Shown here piece after piece: positions 5,608 through 13,067 of a stretch of DNA of 13,067 bases. The notes beneath the pieces were generated by a model. The model did not search any database and was not told the origin of the DNA. It was given only the letters and a program-made list of their open reading frames with translations. The DNA comes from an uncultured Caulobacteraceae bacterium (GTDB taxonomy: Bacteria > Pseudomonadota > Alphaproteobacteria > Caulobacterales > Caulobacteraceae): contig CAMLRH010000041.1 of assembly GCA_946482375.1 (NCBI GenBank), positions 1 through 13,067 on the forward strand, read 5' to 3'. How positions within the stretch are numbered: the stretch's first letter is position 1; the number at the start of each line of letters is the position of its first letter. Both the position numbers and the translations under genes were made by a program.

Positions 5608-6105
5608 ATGGCGAACGCGATTCGGATACTGGGGCTCGATCCCGGCCTGCGCCGCACCGGCTGGGGCGTGGTGGTCTGCGAAGGCGCGCGGCTCAGCTGG
5701 GTCGCCCACGGCGTGATCGCGCCGAAGGAGACGCTGCCCTTCGCCGAGCGGCTGCTGATCCTGTTCGACGGCGTCGCCGAGATCATCGAGCGCCACTCGC
5801 CGCATGAGGCCGCGGTCGAAGAGACCTTTATGACCGCCAACGGCTCCTCGACCCTGAAGCTGGGGCATGCGAGGGCCGCGAGCCTGATCGCCCCTGCAAA
5901 GGCCGGTCTGCCGGTCGCCGAATACGCCGCCAAGGAGGTCAAGAAGGCGGTGGTCGGGACCGGCGGCGCCGACAAGGACCAGGTCGCCTTCATGATCGCG
6001 CGCCTGCTGCCGACCGCCGGTTCGCCGACGCAGGACGCCGCCGACGCGCTCGCTGTCGCCATCACCCATGCCCATGCCCGCACGCTGCAAAGGCGCGTCG
6101 CATGA
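5608..6105 (+). CDS. ruvC: Holliday junction resolvase RuvC
   Basis: This 165-residue endonuclease cuts Holliday junctions symmetrically after RuvAB branch migration. The four acidic metal-binding residues of the RNase H-like fold are visible: Asp11 in ILGLDPG, Glu71 in AVEETF, and Asp143 and Asp146 in [10 protein letters not shown]. They correspond to Asp7, Glu66, Asp138 and Asp141 of the Escherichia coli enzyme. The junction-binding and dimer segment [13 protein letters not shown] is also present. The length is normal and the enzyme appears intact. The gene lies 44 bases after mgtC with no clear terminator between them, and its stop codon overlaps the ruvA start as ATGA. No strong ribosome binding site precedes the ATG at 5608, but the motif position fixes the N-terminus closely. 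Confidence 0.97.
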   Translation: MANAIRILGLDPGLRRTGWGVVVCEGARLSWVAHGVIAPKETLPFAERLLILFDGVAEIIERHSPHEAAVEETFMTANGSSTLKLGHARAASLIAPAKAGLPVAEYAAKEVKKAVVGTGGADKDQVAFMIARLLPTAGSPTQDAADALAVAITHAHARTLQRRVA

Positions 6106-6710
6106 TCGGGCGGCTGATGGGGGTGCTGGCCGAGGTGGGCGAGGAAGATGCCCTCGTCGACTGCTCGGGCGTCGGCTACGTCGTGCGCTGTGGCTCGAAG
6201 ACGCTGGCACGCATGCCGGCCGTCGGCGACGAGGTGCTGCTGCACGTCGAGACCCAATGGTCGCAGGAGCAGGGCCCGCGCCTTTACGGCTTCTCGACCC
6301 GCGAGGAACGCCGCGCCTTCGTGCTCCTGCAGTCGATCCAGGGCGTCGGCCCGAAGGCGGCGCTGGCCGTCCTCGACGTCCTGCCGCCGCCCGAACTCGC
6401 CGCCGCCGTGGCGCGGGAGGACAAGGCCGCCATCGCGCGGGCCAACGGGGTCGGCCCCAAGCTGGCGCTTCGGATCGCCGTCGAGCTGAAGGACAAGCCG
6501 ATCAGCGACAGCCCGGTCGCCGCCTTCCACGCCTCGATCCAGGCGCCCCCCAAACCGTCCAACGCGGGTGAGGCCGTCGCGGGGCTCATGGCGCTCGGCA
6601 TCGCCGAGCCTTCCGCCCGACGCTCGGTCGATCAGGCGCTCATCCGGCTGGGTGACGACGCCGAGGTCTCAGCGCTGGTGAAGGCCGCCCTGCAGGAGCA
6701 CGGCCGGTGA
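6102..6710 (+). CDS. ruvA: Holliday junction branch migration complex subunit RuvA
   Basis: This 202-residue DNA-binding subunit forms tetramers that hold the four-way junction open and load RuvB rings. Domain I (about 1-63) is an OB-fold, from MIGRLMGVL to GPRLYGF, with the acidic pin represented near Glu56. Domain II (about 64-140) carries two helix-hairpin-helix motifs, each with GVGPK (81-85 and 116-120), the second followed by AVELKDK. Domain III (about 153-202) is the flexible RuvB-contacting part, [23 protein letters not shown]. The length is typical. The start overlaps the ruvC stop by 4 bases (ATGA) and its own stop overlaps the ruvB GTG, indicating translational coupling across all three genes. 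Confidence 0.97.
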   Translation: MIGRLMGVLAEVGEEDALVDCSGVGYVVRCGSKTLARMPAVGDEVLLHVETQWSQEQGPRLYGFSTREERRAFVLLQSIQGVGPKAALAVLDVLPPPELAAAVAREDKAAIARANGVGPKLALRIAVELKDKPISDSPVAAFHASIQAPPKPSNAGEAVAGLMALGIAEPSARRSVDQALIRLGDDAEVSALVKAALQEHGR

Positions 6711-7735
6711 CGCGCATCATCTCGGGCGAGGAGCAACCGGCCGAAGCTCCTGACCGGGCCCTGCGGCCGCAAACGCTCGCCGAGTTCGTCGGCCAGCAGC
6801 AGGCCAAGTCCAACCTCAAGGTCTTCATAGACGCCGCGCGCAATCGCGGCGAGGCGCTGGACCACGTGCTGCTGTTCGGCCCGCCGGGGCTCGGCAAGAC
6901 GACGCTGGCGCAGATCGTGGCGCGCGAGCTCGGCGTGAATTTCCGGGCCACTTCCGGGCCGGTGCTGGCCAAGGCGGGCGACCTCGCCGCCATCCTGACC
7001 AACCTCGAACCCAACGACGTCCTCTTCATCGACGAGATCCACCGGCTCGCGGCCCACGTGGAGGAGATCCTCTATCCGGCCATGGAGGACCACGTCCTCG
7101 ACCTCGTCATCGGCGAGGGGCCGTCGGCGCGCTCGATCCGCATCGACCTGGCGCCCTTCACGCTGGTCGCCGCCACCACGCGGGCGGGTCTGCTGGCGAC
7201 GCCGCTGCGCGACCGCTTCGGCATCCCGCTGCGGCTGGAGTTCTACTCCCCGGCCGAGCTGCAGCAGGTGCTGACCCAGGCGGCGCGGAAGATGGGGACG
7301 GACCTTGCCCCGGACGGCGCCGCCGAGATCGCCGCCCGGGCCCGGGGCACGCCGCGCGTCGCCGGCCGCCTGCTGCGCCGCGTCCGCGACTTCGCCGCCG
7401 CCGATGGCGCGAGCGTCATCGACAAGGACCACGCCGCCCGTTCGCTGGCGCGGCTGGAGGTGGACGAGGCGGGGCTCGACAGCCTCGACCGCCGCTACCT
7501 GCGCGCCCTGATCGAGAACTACGGCGGCGGCCCGGCCGGGGTGGAGACGCTGGCCTACGCCATCGCCGAGGCCCGCGACGCCGTCGAGGACGTCATCGAG
7601 CCCTTCCTGATGCAGCAGGGCTTCATCCAGCGCACCCCGCGCGGCCGCGTCGCCTGCGCCAAGGCCTATATGCACATCGGTCTGACGCCTCCGCCGCAGC
7701 CGAAGGGGCAGGTGGGATTGTTCGATGAGGGATGA
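6707..7735 (+). CDS. ruvB: Holliday junction branch migration ATPase RuvB
   Basis: This 342-residue AAA+ motor drives branch migration as a hexameric ring on each side of RuvA. It has Walker A GPPGLGKT (58-65), Walker B FIDEIH (107-112), sensor 1 VAATTRAG (154-161), the arginine finger within PLRDRFG (Arg170), and a C-terminal winged helix from about residue 265 ([17 protein letters not shown]) to [10 protein letters not shown]. The N-terminal [11 protein letters not shown] segment is standard. It starts with GTG at 6707 inside the ruvA stop (GTGA), so the start is set by coupling rather than by a free ribosome binding site. It is complete and ends 8 bases before the palindromic element at 7744. 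Confidence 0.98.
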   Translation: MTRIISGEEQPAEAPDRALRPQTLAEFVGQQQAKSNLKVFIDAARNRGEALDHVLLFGPPGLGKTTLAQIVARELGVNFRATSGPVLAKAGDLAAILTNLEPNDVLFIDEIHRLAAHVEEILYPAMEDHVLDLVIGEGPSARSIRIDLAPFTLVAATTRAGLLATPLRDRFGIPLRLEFYSPAELQQVLTQAARKMGTDLAPDGAAEIAARARGTPRVAGRLLRRVRDFAAADGASVIDKDHAARSLARLEVDEAGLDSLDRRYLRALIENYGGGPAGVETLAYAIAEARDAVEDVIEPFLMQQGFIQRTPRGRVACAKAYMHIGLTPPPQPKGQVGLFDEG

Positions 7736-7743
7736 GCATGGCT

Positions 7744-7855
7744 TCTCCCTCCCCTTCATGGGGAGGGTGGCTCGCGAAGCGAGACGGGTGGGGATGTGTC
7801 GGACTCCCCCACCCGACGGCTTCGCCGTCTCCCCTCCCCATGAAGGGGAGGGAGA
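7744..7855. repeat. Compound inverted-repeat element between ruvB and ybgC
   Basis: Outer arms 7744-7767 and 7832-7855 are perfect inverted copies over 24 bases, and each arm folds alone (CCCTCCCC, 5-base loop, GGGGAGGG). Inside lie two further hairpins: CTCGC-GAA-GCGAG at 7771-7783 and GACGGC-TTC-GCCGTC at 7815-7829. An 8-bp inverted pair, GGGTGGGG (7786-7793) and CCCCACCC (7807-7814), closes the centre. The whole resembles dispersed palindromic repeats of Caulobacterales and Sphingomonadales genomes and shares its style with the pair at 1891-2049. The right arm ends at the ybgC start and supplies its purine-rich ribosome binding site. Confidence 0.8.
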
Positions 7856-7858
7856 GGG

Positions 7859-8308
7859 ATGACGGCTCCATCGTCCGGCTGGTTCGAAGGCCGCGAGCAC
7901 GTGCTGCCGGTGCGGGTCTACTACGAGGACACCGACTTCACCGGCGTCGTCTATCACGCCAACTACCTGCGCTACTTCGAGCGGGGGCGGAGCGACTTTC
8001 TGCGCACGGCGGGCGTATCGCACACCGACCTCCTGTCGCACGACCAGCCGACGGCGTTCGTGGTGACGCGGATGGAGGTCGATTTTCGCAAACCCGCGCG
8101 GATCGACGACGCGCTGCTGGTGCGGACCACCTACGACGAGGCGCGGGGGCCGAGGCTGGCCATCAGCCAGCGGATCGTGCGGGGCGAGGAAGTGATCGCG
8201 GAGGCCGCTGTTTCGGCCGCCTGCATCAGCATGGACGGGGGCCCGCGCAAGCCGCCGCCGGGCCTCGTCGAGGCGCTGCGGCCATGGTTTGCGCACGCAG
8301 CGCCATAG
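7859..8308 (+). CDS. ybgC: Tol-Pal associated acyl-CoA thioesterase YbgC
   Basis: This 149-residue cytoplasmic hot-dog fold thioesterase has the signature YYEDTDFTGVVYHANYLRYF (21-40). Asp26 is the expected catalytic aspartate and His33 the conserved neighbour, followed by ERGRSDFLR and FVVTRMEVDFRKPARIDD. YbgC proteins hydrolyse acyl-CoA thioesters and associate with phospholipid-synthesis enzymes; ybgC is the usual first gene of tol-pal clusters, although its link to Tol function is unclear. The ATG at 7859 follows GGGAGGGAGAGGG, which comes from the right arm of the repeat at 7744-7855. The first ten residues vary in the family, so the exact start is slightly uncertain. tolQ follows after 49 bases. 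Confidence 0.94.
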   Translation: MTAPSSGWFEGREHVLPVRVYYEDTDFTGVVYHANYLRYFERGRSDFLRTAGVSHTDLLSHDQPTAFVVTRMEVDFRKPARIDDALLVRTTYDEARGPRLAISQRIVRGEEVIAEAAVSAACISMDGGPRKPPPGLVEALRPWFAHAAP

Positions 8309-8357
8309 TTTAACCAAAGCCGCCCGCCAATCCGGCTTCGGGACTCAAAGGACGACC

Positions 8358-9041
8358 ATGGAATCCGGCGATCTTTCTTTCCTAAATCTGTTCCTGCAGG
8401 CCGACTGGGTGGTGAAGCTGGTCCTCGTGGGCCTTGCCGCCGCCTCGCTGTGGTCGTGGGCGGTGATCATCGACAAGTTCGTCCGTTTCCGCGCCCTGAA
8501 CCGCGAGGCCGATCGCTTTGAAGATCAGGTCAGCGCCGGCCGCTCGCTGGAAGAGGTGGCGCAGGAGGCCGGCGACAGCCGCCATCCGCTGCCGCGCCTG
8601 CTCAACGCCGCGCTTCGCGAATGGCGCGACGCCAAGGGCAAGGGCGCGCTGGCGCAGGGGCAGGCGGCCATGCTGGTCCAGCGCATCGACCGCGTGCTCG
8701 ACAGCCTGATCGCCCGCGAGAGCCAGCGGGTCGAGGACGGGCTGGGCAGCCTGGCCATCGTCGCCACCGCCTCGCCCTTCATCGGCCTCTTCGGCACGGT
8801 CTGGGGGATCATGCACGCCTTCCAGGCGATCGCGCTGGAGAAGAACACCTCGCTGGCCGTCGTGGCGCCCGCCATCGCCGAAGCGCTGTTCGCTACAGCC
8901 ATTGGTCTCGCCGCCGCCATCCCGGCTTACATCGCCTACAACAAGTTCTCGACCGACGCCGGCAAGTTCGCCGCCCGGCTGGAGGGCTTCGCCGACGACC
9001 TGTCGACCGCCATCCAGCGCCGTCTGGCGGAGCGCATCTGA
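8358..9041 (+). CDS. tolQ: Tol-Pal motor protein TolQ
   Basis: This 227-residue inner-membrane protein of the TolQ/ExbB/MotA family forms the proton-driven motor with TolR. Three membrane helices are visible: about 18-38, 130-154 and 168-192. A cytoplasmic domain of about 90 residues lies between the first two, as expected. Conserved motor residues include [17 protein letters not shown] (139-155) and [19 protein letters not shown] (172-190), with Thr180 in the proton-path position. The ATG at 8358 is chosen because AAAGGA lies 6 bases upstream and the resulting N-terminus fits the family; an in-frame ATG at 8337-region context or the upstream open frame would add a non-family leader overlapping ybgC. 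tolR begins one base after the stop codon. Confidence 0.96.
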   Translation: MESGDLSFLNLFLQADWVVKLVLVGLAAASLWSWAVIIDKFVRFRALNREADRFEDQVSAGRSLEEVAQEAGDSRHPLPRLLNAALREWRDAKGKGALAQGQAAMLVQRIDRVLDSLIARESQRVEDGLGSLAIVATASPFIGLFGTVWGIMHAFQAIALEKNTSLAVVAPAIAEALFATAIGLAAAIPAYIAYNKFSTDAGKFAARLEGFADDLSTAIQRRLAERI

Positions 9042-9042
9042 G

Positions 9043-9525
9043 ATGGCGCTGTCGGCCAACGACGCCTACAGCGCGGGCGGTTCGCGTCGCCGCCGAAGCC
9101 GCGGCCGGCGTAGCGCGCTGTCGGAGATCAACGTCACCCCGCTTGTCGATGTGATGCTGGTGCTGCTGATCGTCTTCATGATCTCGGCGCCGCTGCTGAC
9201 GGCGGGCGTGCAGGTCGAGCTGCCCAAGACCGAAGCCGGCGCCATGCAGGACCAGACCGAGCCGCTGACGGTCACCATCCGCGCCGACGGCCGCATCTTC
9301 CTGGGCGAGCAGGAGATCCCGTTCGCGTCGCTGTCGCCGCAGCTGAAGGCGGCCGCGGGCGAGGGGACCGAGCGGCCGATCTACGTGCGCGCCGACGGGC
9401 GGGCTTCGTATGAGGTCGTGGCTCAGGTGATGGCCGGCCTGTCGACCTCGGGCTTCACCAAGATCAACCTCATCACCGACACGGGCGGGCCCTCGTCGGG
9501 CGGTGAGGAAGCTCCGGACGCGTGA
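9043..9525 (+). CDS. tolR: Tol-Pal motor protein TolR
   Basis: This 160-residue ExbD/TolR protein has a basic cytoplasmic N-terminus ([13 protein letters not shown]), one membrane helix (about 33-52) and a periplasmic domain. The proton-accepting residue is Asp36 in [17 protein letters not shown], equivalent to Asp23 of Escherichia coli TolR. The periplasmic part carries VELPKTEAG and [17 protein letters not shown], typical of the family, and KINLITDTG near the end. The start at 9043 is just past the tolQ stop (TGAGATG) with GGAG about 10 bases upstream. The open frame extends to 8902 antiparallel in meaning to tolQ coding, so the upstream part is rejected. The stop overlaps the tolA start, indicating coupling. 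Confidence 0.95.
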   Translation: MALSANDAYSAGGSRRRRSRGRRSALSEINVTPLVDVMLVLLIVFMISAPLLTAGVQVELPKTEAGAMQDQTEPLTVTIRADGRIFLGEQEIPFASLSPQLKAAAGEGTERPIYVRADGRASYEVVAQVMAGLSTSGFTKINLITDTGGPSSGGEEAPDA

Positions 9526-10346
9526 TGATCCGCGAACGCTCCAGCATGGCGCAGCCGCTGCTGGGCTCCTTCCTGCTGCACGGCGGGCTGGCCGTGGCCA
9601 TGCTCATCTCGTGGGATTGGCTGAGCCGTCCGGTGCGGATGGAGGCCTCCGTACCGGTGACGCTGGTCGCCGAGGCGCCGGTCGCCAACATCCGGCCAGC
9701 CGAGCAGGCGCCGGTCGAAGCCGAGGCGCTGACGCCGGAGCCCGAACCCGACGCGACGCCCGAACCCGCCGCGCCGGTGACGCCCCCCGAGCCGACACCC
9801 GCGCCGCAGTCGCCGCCCAAGCCCACGCCCAAGGCGGTCCCCAAGCCTCCCGCGAAGGCGACGCCCACGCCGGCCCCGAAGAAGCCGGCTCCTGCGAAGC
9901 CGGCGCCTTCGCTGGACCTCGATGCGCTCGCCGACTCCCTGAAGCCCAGCCGGCCGAAGCCCAAATCCTCGGCGGCCAAGGGTAGGGCGCGGCTGGAGTC
10001 GGCGATCCAGGCGCGGGTCGCCGCCGGTCAGGCTGACGGTCTTGCGGCCAGCGCGCTGAAATCGCTGTCGGCTGACCTCGCCCGCCGCTGGAACCCCAAC
10101 TGCGCGGTGGAGGGCGGCCGCGATGTGATGATCGAGGCCACCTTCAAGCTCAACAGCGCGGGACGGCTCGTCGGCGGCGTCGAGGCCTCCGGCGAGAGTT
10201 CCTCAAATTCGGTGGTGAAGGCCGCGTCGGATCGCGCGAAGGAGGCGGTTTACGCCGCCCAGCCCTTCGAAAATCTGCCCGAAGCACTCTATGGTGAGCG
10301 GATCACTGTCCGCTTCAACGCGAGGAACGCCTGCGCCACAGGTTAG
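9525..10346 (+). CDS. tolA: TolA-like energy-transducing protein with proline-rich linker
   Basis: This 273-residue protein has one N-terminal membrane helix (about 12-30), a long Pro/Ala/Lys/Glu-rich region (about 55-150) and a C-terminal TonB/TolA-type domain (about 155-273). The helix contains Ser15-x3-His19, the motif TolA and TonB use to engage their motors. The linker changes from Glu-Pro repeats ([11 protein letters not shown]) to Lys-Pro repeats ([13 protein letters not shown]), more like TonB than the long helix of enterobacterial TolA. Cys193 and Cys270 in the C-terminal domain could form a disulfide. Position between tolR and tolB identifies it as TolA. The start may be ATG at 9525 or GTG at 9522; both overlap the tolR stop. 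Confidence 0.9.
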   Translation: MIRERSSMAQPLLGSFLLHGGLAVAMLISWDWLSRPVRMEASVPVTLVAEAPVANIRPAEQAPVEAEALTPEPEPDATPEPAAPVTPPEPTPAPQSPPKPTPKAVPKPPAKATPTPAPKKPAPAKPAPSLDLDALADSLKPSRPKPKSSAAKGRARLESAIQARVAAGQADGLAASALKSLSADLARRWNPNCAVEGGRDVMIEATFKLNSAGRLVGGVEASGESSSNSVVKAASDRAKEAVYAAQPFENLPEALYGERITVRFNARNACATG

Positions 10347-10374
10347 GCGCAATTGCTTCGCCAGATACGAGCCC

Positions 10375-11670
10375 ATGAAAGCCAGACACCTTTTCGCCGC
10401 CCTCTTCGCCGCCTGTCTTTCCACCGCCGCCGTTCCTGCCCGGGCCGACATCGTGGTCGACGTCAACGAGGCGGCGATCCGGCCGCTACCCGTGGCCATC
10501 CCGGCCTTCAGCGGCGGCCAGCGCGGCGCCGAGATAGCCCAGGTCATCACCGACAACCTCGAACGGTCCGGCCTGTTCGCGCCGATTTCGCCGAGCGCCT
10601 TCCCCGAGAACGGCCTCGACGTGAACGTCCAGCCGCAGTTCCCGAGTTGGCAGCAGGCCGGCGCCCAGGCGCTGATCAACGGCGCGGTCACCATCGAGCC
10701 GGACGGACGTCTGCGGGCCGACTTCCGGCTGTGGGGGGTGTCGTCGGGTGAGCAGTTGCTCGGGCTGCAGTTCTCCTCCACGCCGGAGAACTGGCGGCGG
10801 GTGGCGCACAAAATCTCCGACGCCGTCTACGAGCGGCTGACCGGCGAGAAGGGCTACTTCGACACCCGCGTGGTGTTCGTCGCCGAGAGTGGGCCGCGCA
10901 CCAACCGCACCAAGCGGCTGGCCATCATGGACCAGGACGGCGCCAACCCCAGCTACCTGACCGACGGCTCCTACATCGTCATGACGCCGAGGTTCTCCAC
11001 GACGAGCCAGGAGATCACCTACATGGCGCTCAGGCCCACCGGCTCGTCGATCTACCTCTTCAACATCGAGACGGGTCGTCAGGAGTCACTCGGCCGCTAT
11101 CCGGGCATGGTGTTCGCGCCGCGCTTCTCGCCCGACGGCCAGCGCGTCGCCTTCTCCGTCGAGCGCGGCGGCAACTCGGACGTCTATGTGATGGACCTGA
11201 GAAACCGCGACGCCGTGCGGCTGACCACGGACCCGGGCATCGACACTTCGCCGTCGTTCTCGCCGGACGGGCGCCAGATCGTCTTCAATTCCGATCGGGG
11301 CGGGCAGGCGCAGCTCTACATCATGAACGCCGACGGCTCGGGCGTGCGCCGGATCAGCTACGGCGGTGGACGTTATACGACGCCCGTGTGGAGTCCGCGC
11401 GGCGACTTCATCGCCTTCACCAAGCAGACCGGCGGCCAGTTCCACATCGGCGTCGTGCGCGCCGACGGCTCGGACGAGCGGCTCTTGACCACAAGCTACC
11501 TCGACGAGGGCCCGACCTGGGCGCCGAACGGGCGGGTGCTGATGTTCTTCCGCGAGACGCTGGGCGGATCGCCGAAGCTTTGGACGGTGGACGTGACGGG
11601 GCGTATCCTGCGCCCTGCTCCCTATCCGGGCTCCGGATCCGACCCCGCCTGGTCGCCGTTGCTCGACTGA
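10375..11670 (+). CDS. tolB: Tol-Pal periplasmic protein TolB
   Basis: This 431-residue periplasmic protein begins with a signal peptide, [15 protein letters not shown]...PARA, with likely cleavage after residue 24 (ARA/D). The mature N-terminus [19 protein letters not shown] matches the TolA-interacting segment. An alpha/beta domain follows to about residue 165, then a WD40-like (PD40) propeller. Its blades are visible as [48 protein letters not shown] and [13 protein letters not shown], each followed by a VYVMD/LYIMN-type strand. TolB binds Pal through the propeller and shuttles it between peptidoglycan and TolA. The ATG at 10375 is chosen because it starts the signal peptide; the frame opens further upstream but would overlap tolA. 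The ribosome binding site is weak. Confidence 0.96.
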   Translation: MKARHLFAALFAACLSTAAVPARADIVVDVNEAAIRPLPVAIPAFSGGQRGAEIAQVITDNLERSGLFAPISPSAFPENGLDVNVQPQFPSWQQAGAQALINGAVTIEPDGRLRADFRLWGVSSGEQLLGLQFSSTPENWRRVAHKISDAVYERLTGEKGYFDTRVVFVAESGPRTNRTKRLAIMDQDGANPSYLTDGSYIVMTPRFSTTSQEITYMALRPTGSSIYLFNIETGRQESLGRYPGMVFAPRFSPDGQRVAFSVERGGNSDVYVMDLRNRDAVRLTTDPGIDTSPSFSPDGRQIVFNSDRGGQAQLYIMNADGSGVRRISYGGGRYTTPVWSPRGDFIAFTKQTGGQFHIGVVRADGSDERLLTTSYLDEGPTWAPNGRVLMFFRETLGGSPKLWTVDVTGRILRPAPYPGSGSDPAWSPLLD

Positions 11671-11771
11671 TCACGACCGCCTCACGCCAATGTCAGTTCC
11701 TGTTCAGGTCCCAACCAGTAGCAGTTAGAAAATCAAGCTTGGCCGCAGCGCACAAGAAGCCGGAGAACCCC
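11671..11771. other. tolB-pal intergenic gap, 101 bases
   Basis: This is one of the longer gaps in the tol cluster and is comparatively AT-rich near 11724-11740 (GTTAGAAAATCAAG). It could hold a separate promoter for the abundant lipoprotein Pal, but I see no -35/-10 pair good enough to call. GGAG at 11762-11765 is the pal ribosome binding site. Confidence 0.35.
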
Positions 11772-12329
11772 ATGTCCAAGACCGTCGCCCGCCTGTCCGT
11801 GATTGCGCTCGCCGCCCTGTCGCTGGCTGCTTGCGCCTCCCGTCCGAAGCCGGAGCCCTATACCCCGCCCCCGGCGGCCACGACCCCGCCGCCCGCCTCG
11901 ACCCCGCAGACGCCCTACACGCCGCCGCCGGCGCCGGGTCCGGTGACCTCCGCGCCGCTGCCGGGTTCGATGCAGGACTTTGTCATCAACATCGGCGACA
12001 CCGTCTACTTCGACACCGACCGCCACGACATCCGTGGCGACGCCATGCCCGTTCTGGACGCCCAGGCGCAGTGGCTGAACCGCTATCCGGCCGTGCGCGT
12101 GCGCATCGAAGGCAACGCCGACGAACGCGGCACTCGCGAGTACAACCTGGCGCTCGGCGCCCGGCGCTCGAACTCCGTGCGCGACTATCTGGTCAATCGC
12201 GGCGTCTCGGCCTCGCGCATCGCCACGATTTCCTACGGCAAGGAAAAGCCGGTCGATCCGGGCACGGGCGAGGACGCCTGGGCGCGTAACCGCAACGCCA
12301 AGACGGCGATAACCGAGGGTTCGCGGTAG
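11772..12329 (+). CDS. pal: Peptidoglycan-associated lipoprotein Pal
   Basis: This 185-residue outer-membrane lipoprotein has a signal peptide ending in the lipobox LAAC, so Cys21 would be lipidated. A proline/threonine-rich tether follows (about 25-60), containing the unit PYTPPPA twice. The OmpA-like peptidoglycan-binding domain (about 72-180) carries YFDTDRHDIR and the hallmark GNADERGTREYNLALGARRS, which matches the diaminopimelate-binding site of Pal, then ISYGKEKP. Pal anchors the outer membrane to the cell wall and is relocated to the division site by TolB and the TolQRA motor. The ATG at 11772 has GGAG 6 bases upstream. The frame is open further upstream inside tolB, but only this start gives a lipoprotein signal. 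Confidence 0.96.
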   Translation: MSKTVARLSVIALAALSLAACASRPKPEPYTPPPAATTPPPASTPQTPYTPPPAPGPVTSAPLPGSMQDFVINIGDTVYFDTDRHDIRGDAMPVLDAQAQWLNRYPAVRVRIEGNADERGTREYNLALGARRSNSVRDYLVNRGVSASRIATISYGKEKPVDPGTGEDAWARNRNAKTAITEGSR

Positions 12330-12367
12330 CCGTATTTTCGTCCCGCGATTCATCGCATCATCGAGGG

Positions 12368-13067
12368 ATGAAAGTGAGAACCCTTACCGCGCTGACGCTC
12401 GCCGCGATCATCGGCGGCTCGACCCTCGGTCTGGCCGCCCAGCAAGCCTTCGCCCAGACGCCCATGCCGATGGACGAGGACCCGCTCGACGATCGCTCGC
12501 GCAAGCGGCTCGACCGCATGGAGAAGGTGGTGCGGGAACTCCGCGCCATCGTCTTCCAGGGCCGCGACACCGGCCAGCCGGTGGTGGTGCAGCCGTCCGG
12601 CACGGCGGAGATGGTGGACAGCCTCAGCCGGCGGGTCACCGACCTCGAGCAGACCCTGACGCGGCTTAACGAGCAGAACGAGAACCTGATCTATGAGCTC
12701 GATCAGGCGCGCCGCCAGCTGGAGGCTTCCCAGACGCAGGTGCAGACGCTGAACTCACGGCTGGCCCCGCTGGAAAGCGCCGCCGCCGCGCAGCAACTGG
12801 CCGCCGAGCAGGAGGCCGCGCTGGCCGCGCAGGACCCCAATGAGGCGTTCGCCAACGCGGTCGGCTTGATGGACGGCGGCGACTACGATAACGCGGAAGC
12901 CGCGCTGGCCGATTTCGTCGCCCGCCACCCGGACCACGCCAAGGCGGCGGAGGCCAACTACCTGCTGGGCCAGGCCTACGCCGTGCGCAACGCCCACAAG
13001 GAAGCCGCGGCGGCCTTCATCGAAGCCATCCGCGGCTATCCCAAGACCAGCTGGGCGCCCGACGCCA
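12368..13067 (+). CDS. cpoB: Tol-Pal cell-division coordinator CpoB (YbgF), 3' truncated
   Basis: This open frame of 233 codons runs off the window end. It starts MKVRTLTALTLAAIIGGSTLG and has a Sec signal peptide with likely cleavage at QAFA/Q (after residue 29). A coiled-coil region follows (about 40-150: RMEKVVRELRAI, LSRRVTDLEQTLTRLNEQNENL, LDQARRQLEAS), the part that trimerises in CpoB. Then come TPR repeats (AFANAVGLMDGGDYDNAEAALADFVARHPDH, NYLLGQAYAVRNAHKEAAAAF). CpoB links Tol-Pal constriction to peptidoglycan synthesis by PBP1B in Escherichia coli. GAGGG directly abuts the ATG at 12368 but is 6 bases from an in-frame GTG at 12374, so GTG may be the true start; the signal peptide is kept either way. 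The last TPRs lie beyond the window. Confidence 0.93.
   Translation, partial: MKVRTLTALTLAAIIGGSTLGLAAQQAFAQTPMPMDEDPLDDRSRKRLDRMEKVVRELRAIVFQGRDTGQPVVVQPSGTAEMVDSLSRRVTDLEQTLTRLNEQNENLIYELDQARRQLEASQTQVQTLNSRLAPLESAAAAQQLAAEQEAALAAQDPNEAFANAVGLMDGGDYDNAEAALADFVARHPDHAKAAEANYLLGQAYAVRNAHKEAAAAFIEAIRGYPKTSWAPDA

Noticed and set aside
7732..8313. Plus-strand frame beginning in the ruvB stop and overlapping ybgC in another frame
   Set aside because: It translates the palindromic element and then an Arg/Ala-rich shadow of ybgC; ybgC itself has the hot-dog thioesterase motifs.
6632..8317. A 561-codon open frame on the minus strand opposite ruvB and ybgC
   Set aside because: It is antisense to the clear ruvB and ybgC frames and spans a repeat. 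Its composition is that of a GC-rich shadow frame (Arg, Gly, His and Val rich, with no recognisable motif).
8289..8357. Extension of tolQ upstream to an ATG in the end of ybgC
   Set aside because: The added 23 residues do not fit the family and the ATG at 8358 has AAAGGA at correct spacing.
8902..9042. Extension of tolR back into tolQ
   Set aside because: The 47 extra residues (Pro/Ser-rich) are an out-of-frame reading of tolQ; the ATG at 9043 directly follows the tolQ stop.
9740..9960. Repetitive C/G-rich stretch considered as a DNA repeat array
   Set aside because: The periodicity comes from Pro, Ala, Lys and Glu codons of the tolA linker; no exact tandem unit is maintained.

Overview
The window is high-GC DNA whose gene content and order point to an alphaproteobacterium, most likely Caulobacterales (Brevundimonas, Caulobacter or Phenylobacterium type). 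This placement rests on the yebC / ruvCAB / ybgC-tolQRAB-pal-cpoB order, promoter-like motifs resembling the Caulobacter housekeeping consensus, and intergenic palindromic repeats of the kind common in these genomes. It is inference; no rRNA or other marker gene is present.

Layout, left to right. (1) 1-718: 3' part of a YmdB-type metallophosphoesterase. (2) 729-820: a two-armed palindromic repeat separating it from a convergent 67-residue membrane protein (826-1029, minus). (3) 1142-1888: yebC, divergent from the small protein. (4) 1891-2047: a second pair of inverted palindromic elements between convergent genes. (5) 2050-4090, minus: a tight four-gene operon of three VOC (glyoxalase-fold) proteins and one DUF1428 protein, divergent from an HxlR-family regulator (4151-4858). 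A 12-bp perfect palindrome in the shared promoter region is the likely operator. (6) 4871-5563: an MgtC-like membrane protein. (7) 5608-7735: ruvC-ruvA-ruvB with 4-base stop/start overlaps. (8) 7744-7855: a third, elaborate inverted-repeat element that runs into the ribosome binding site of ybgC. (9) 7859 to the end: ybgC, tolQ, tolR, tolA, tolB, pal and cpoB (cpoB cut by the window edge).

The genes fall into three working units. RuvABC processes Holliday junctions. The Tol-Pal system (TolQ-TolR proton motor, TolA shaft, periplasmic TolB, lipoprotein Pal, CpoB, plus the cytoplasmic thioesterase YbgC) links inner and outer membranes and supports envelope constriction at division. The VOC/DUF1428/HxlR block looks like an accessory, regulator-controlled stress or detoxification module placed between yebC and ruvC, which are often close neighbours in related genomes.

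I found no rRNA, tRNA, CRISPR, phage or insertion-sequence genes. Most of the window is well-known housekeeping DNA. The parts most worth a second look are the HxlR-controlled module with its single, family-conserved cysteine and the three paired palindromic elements. I do not see a clearly undescribed biological system here.
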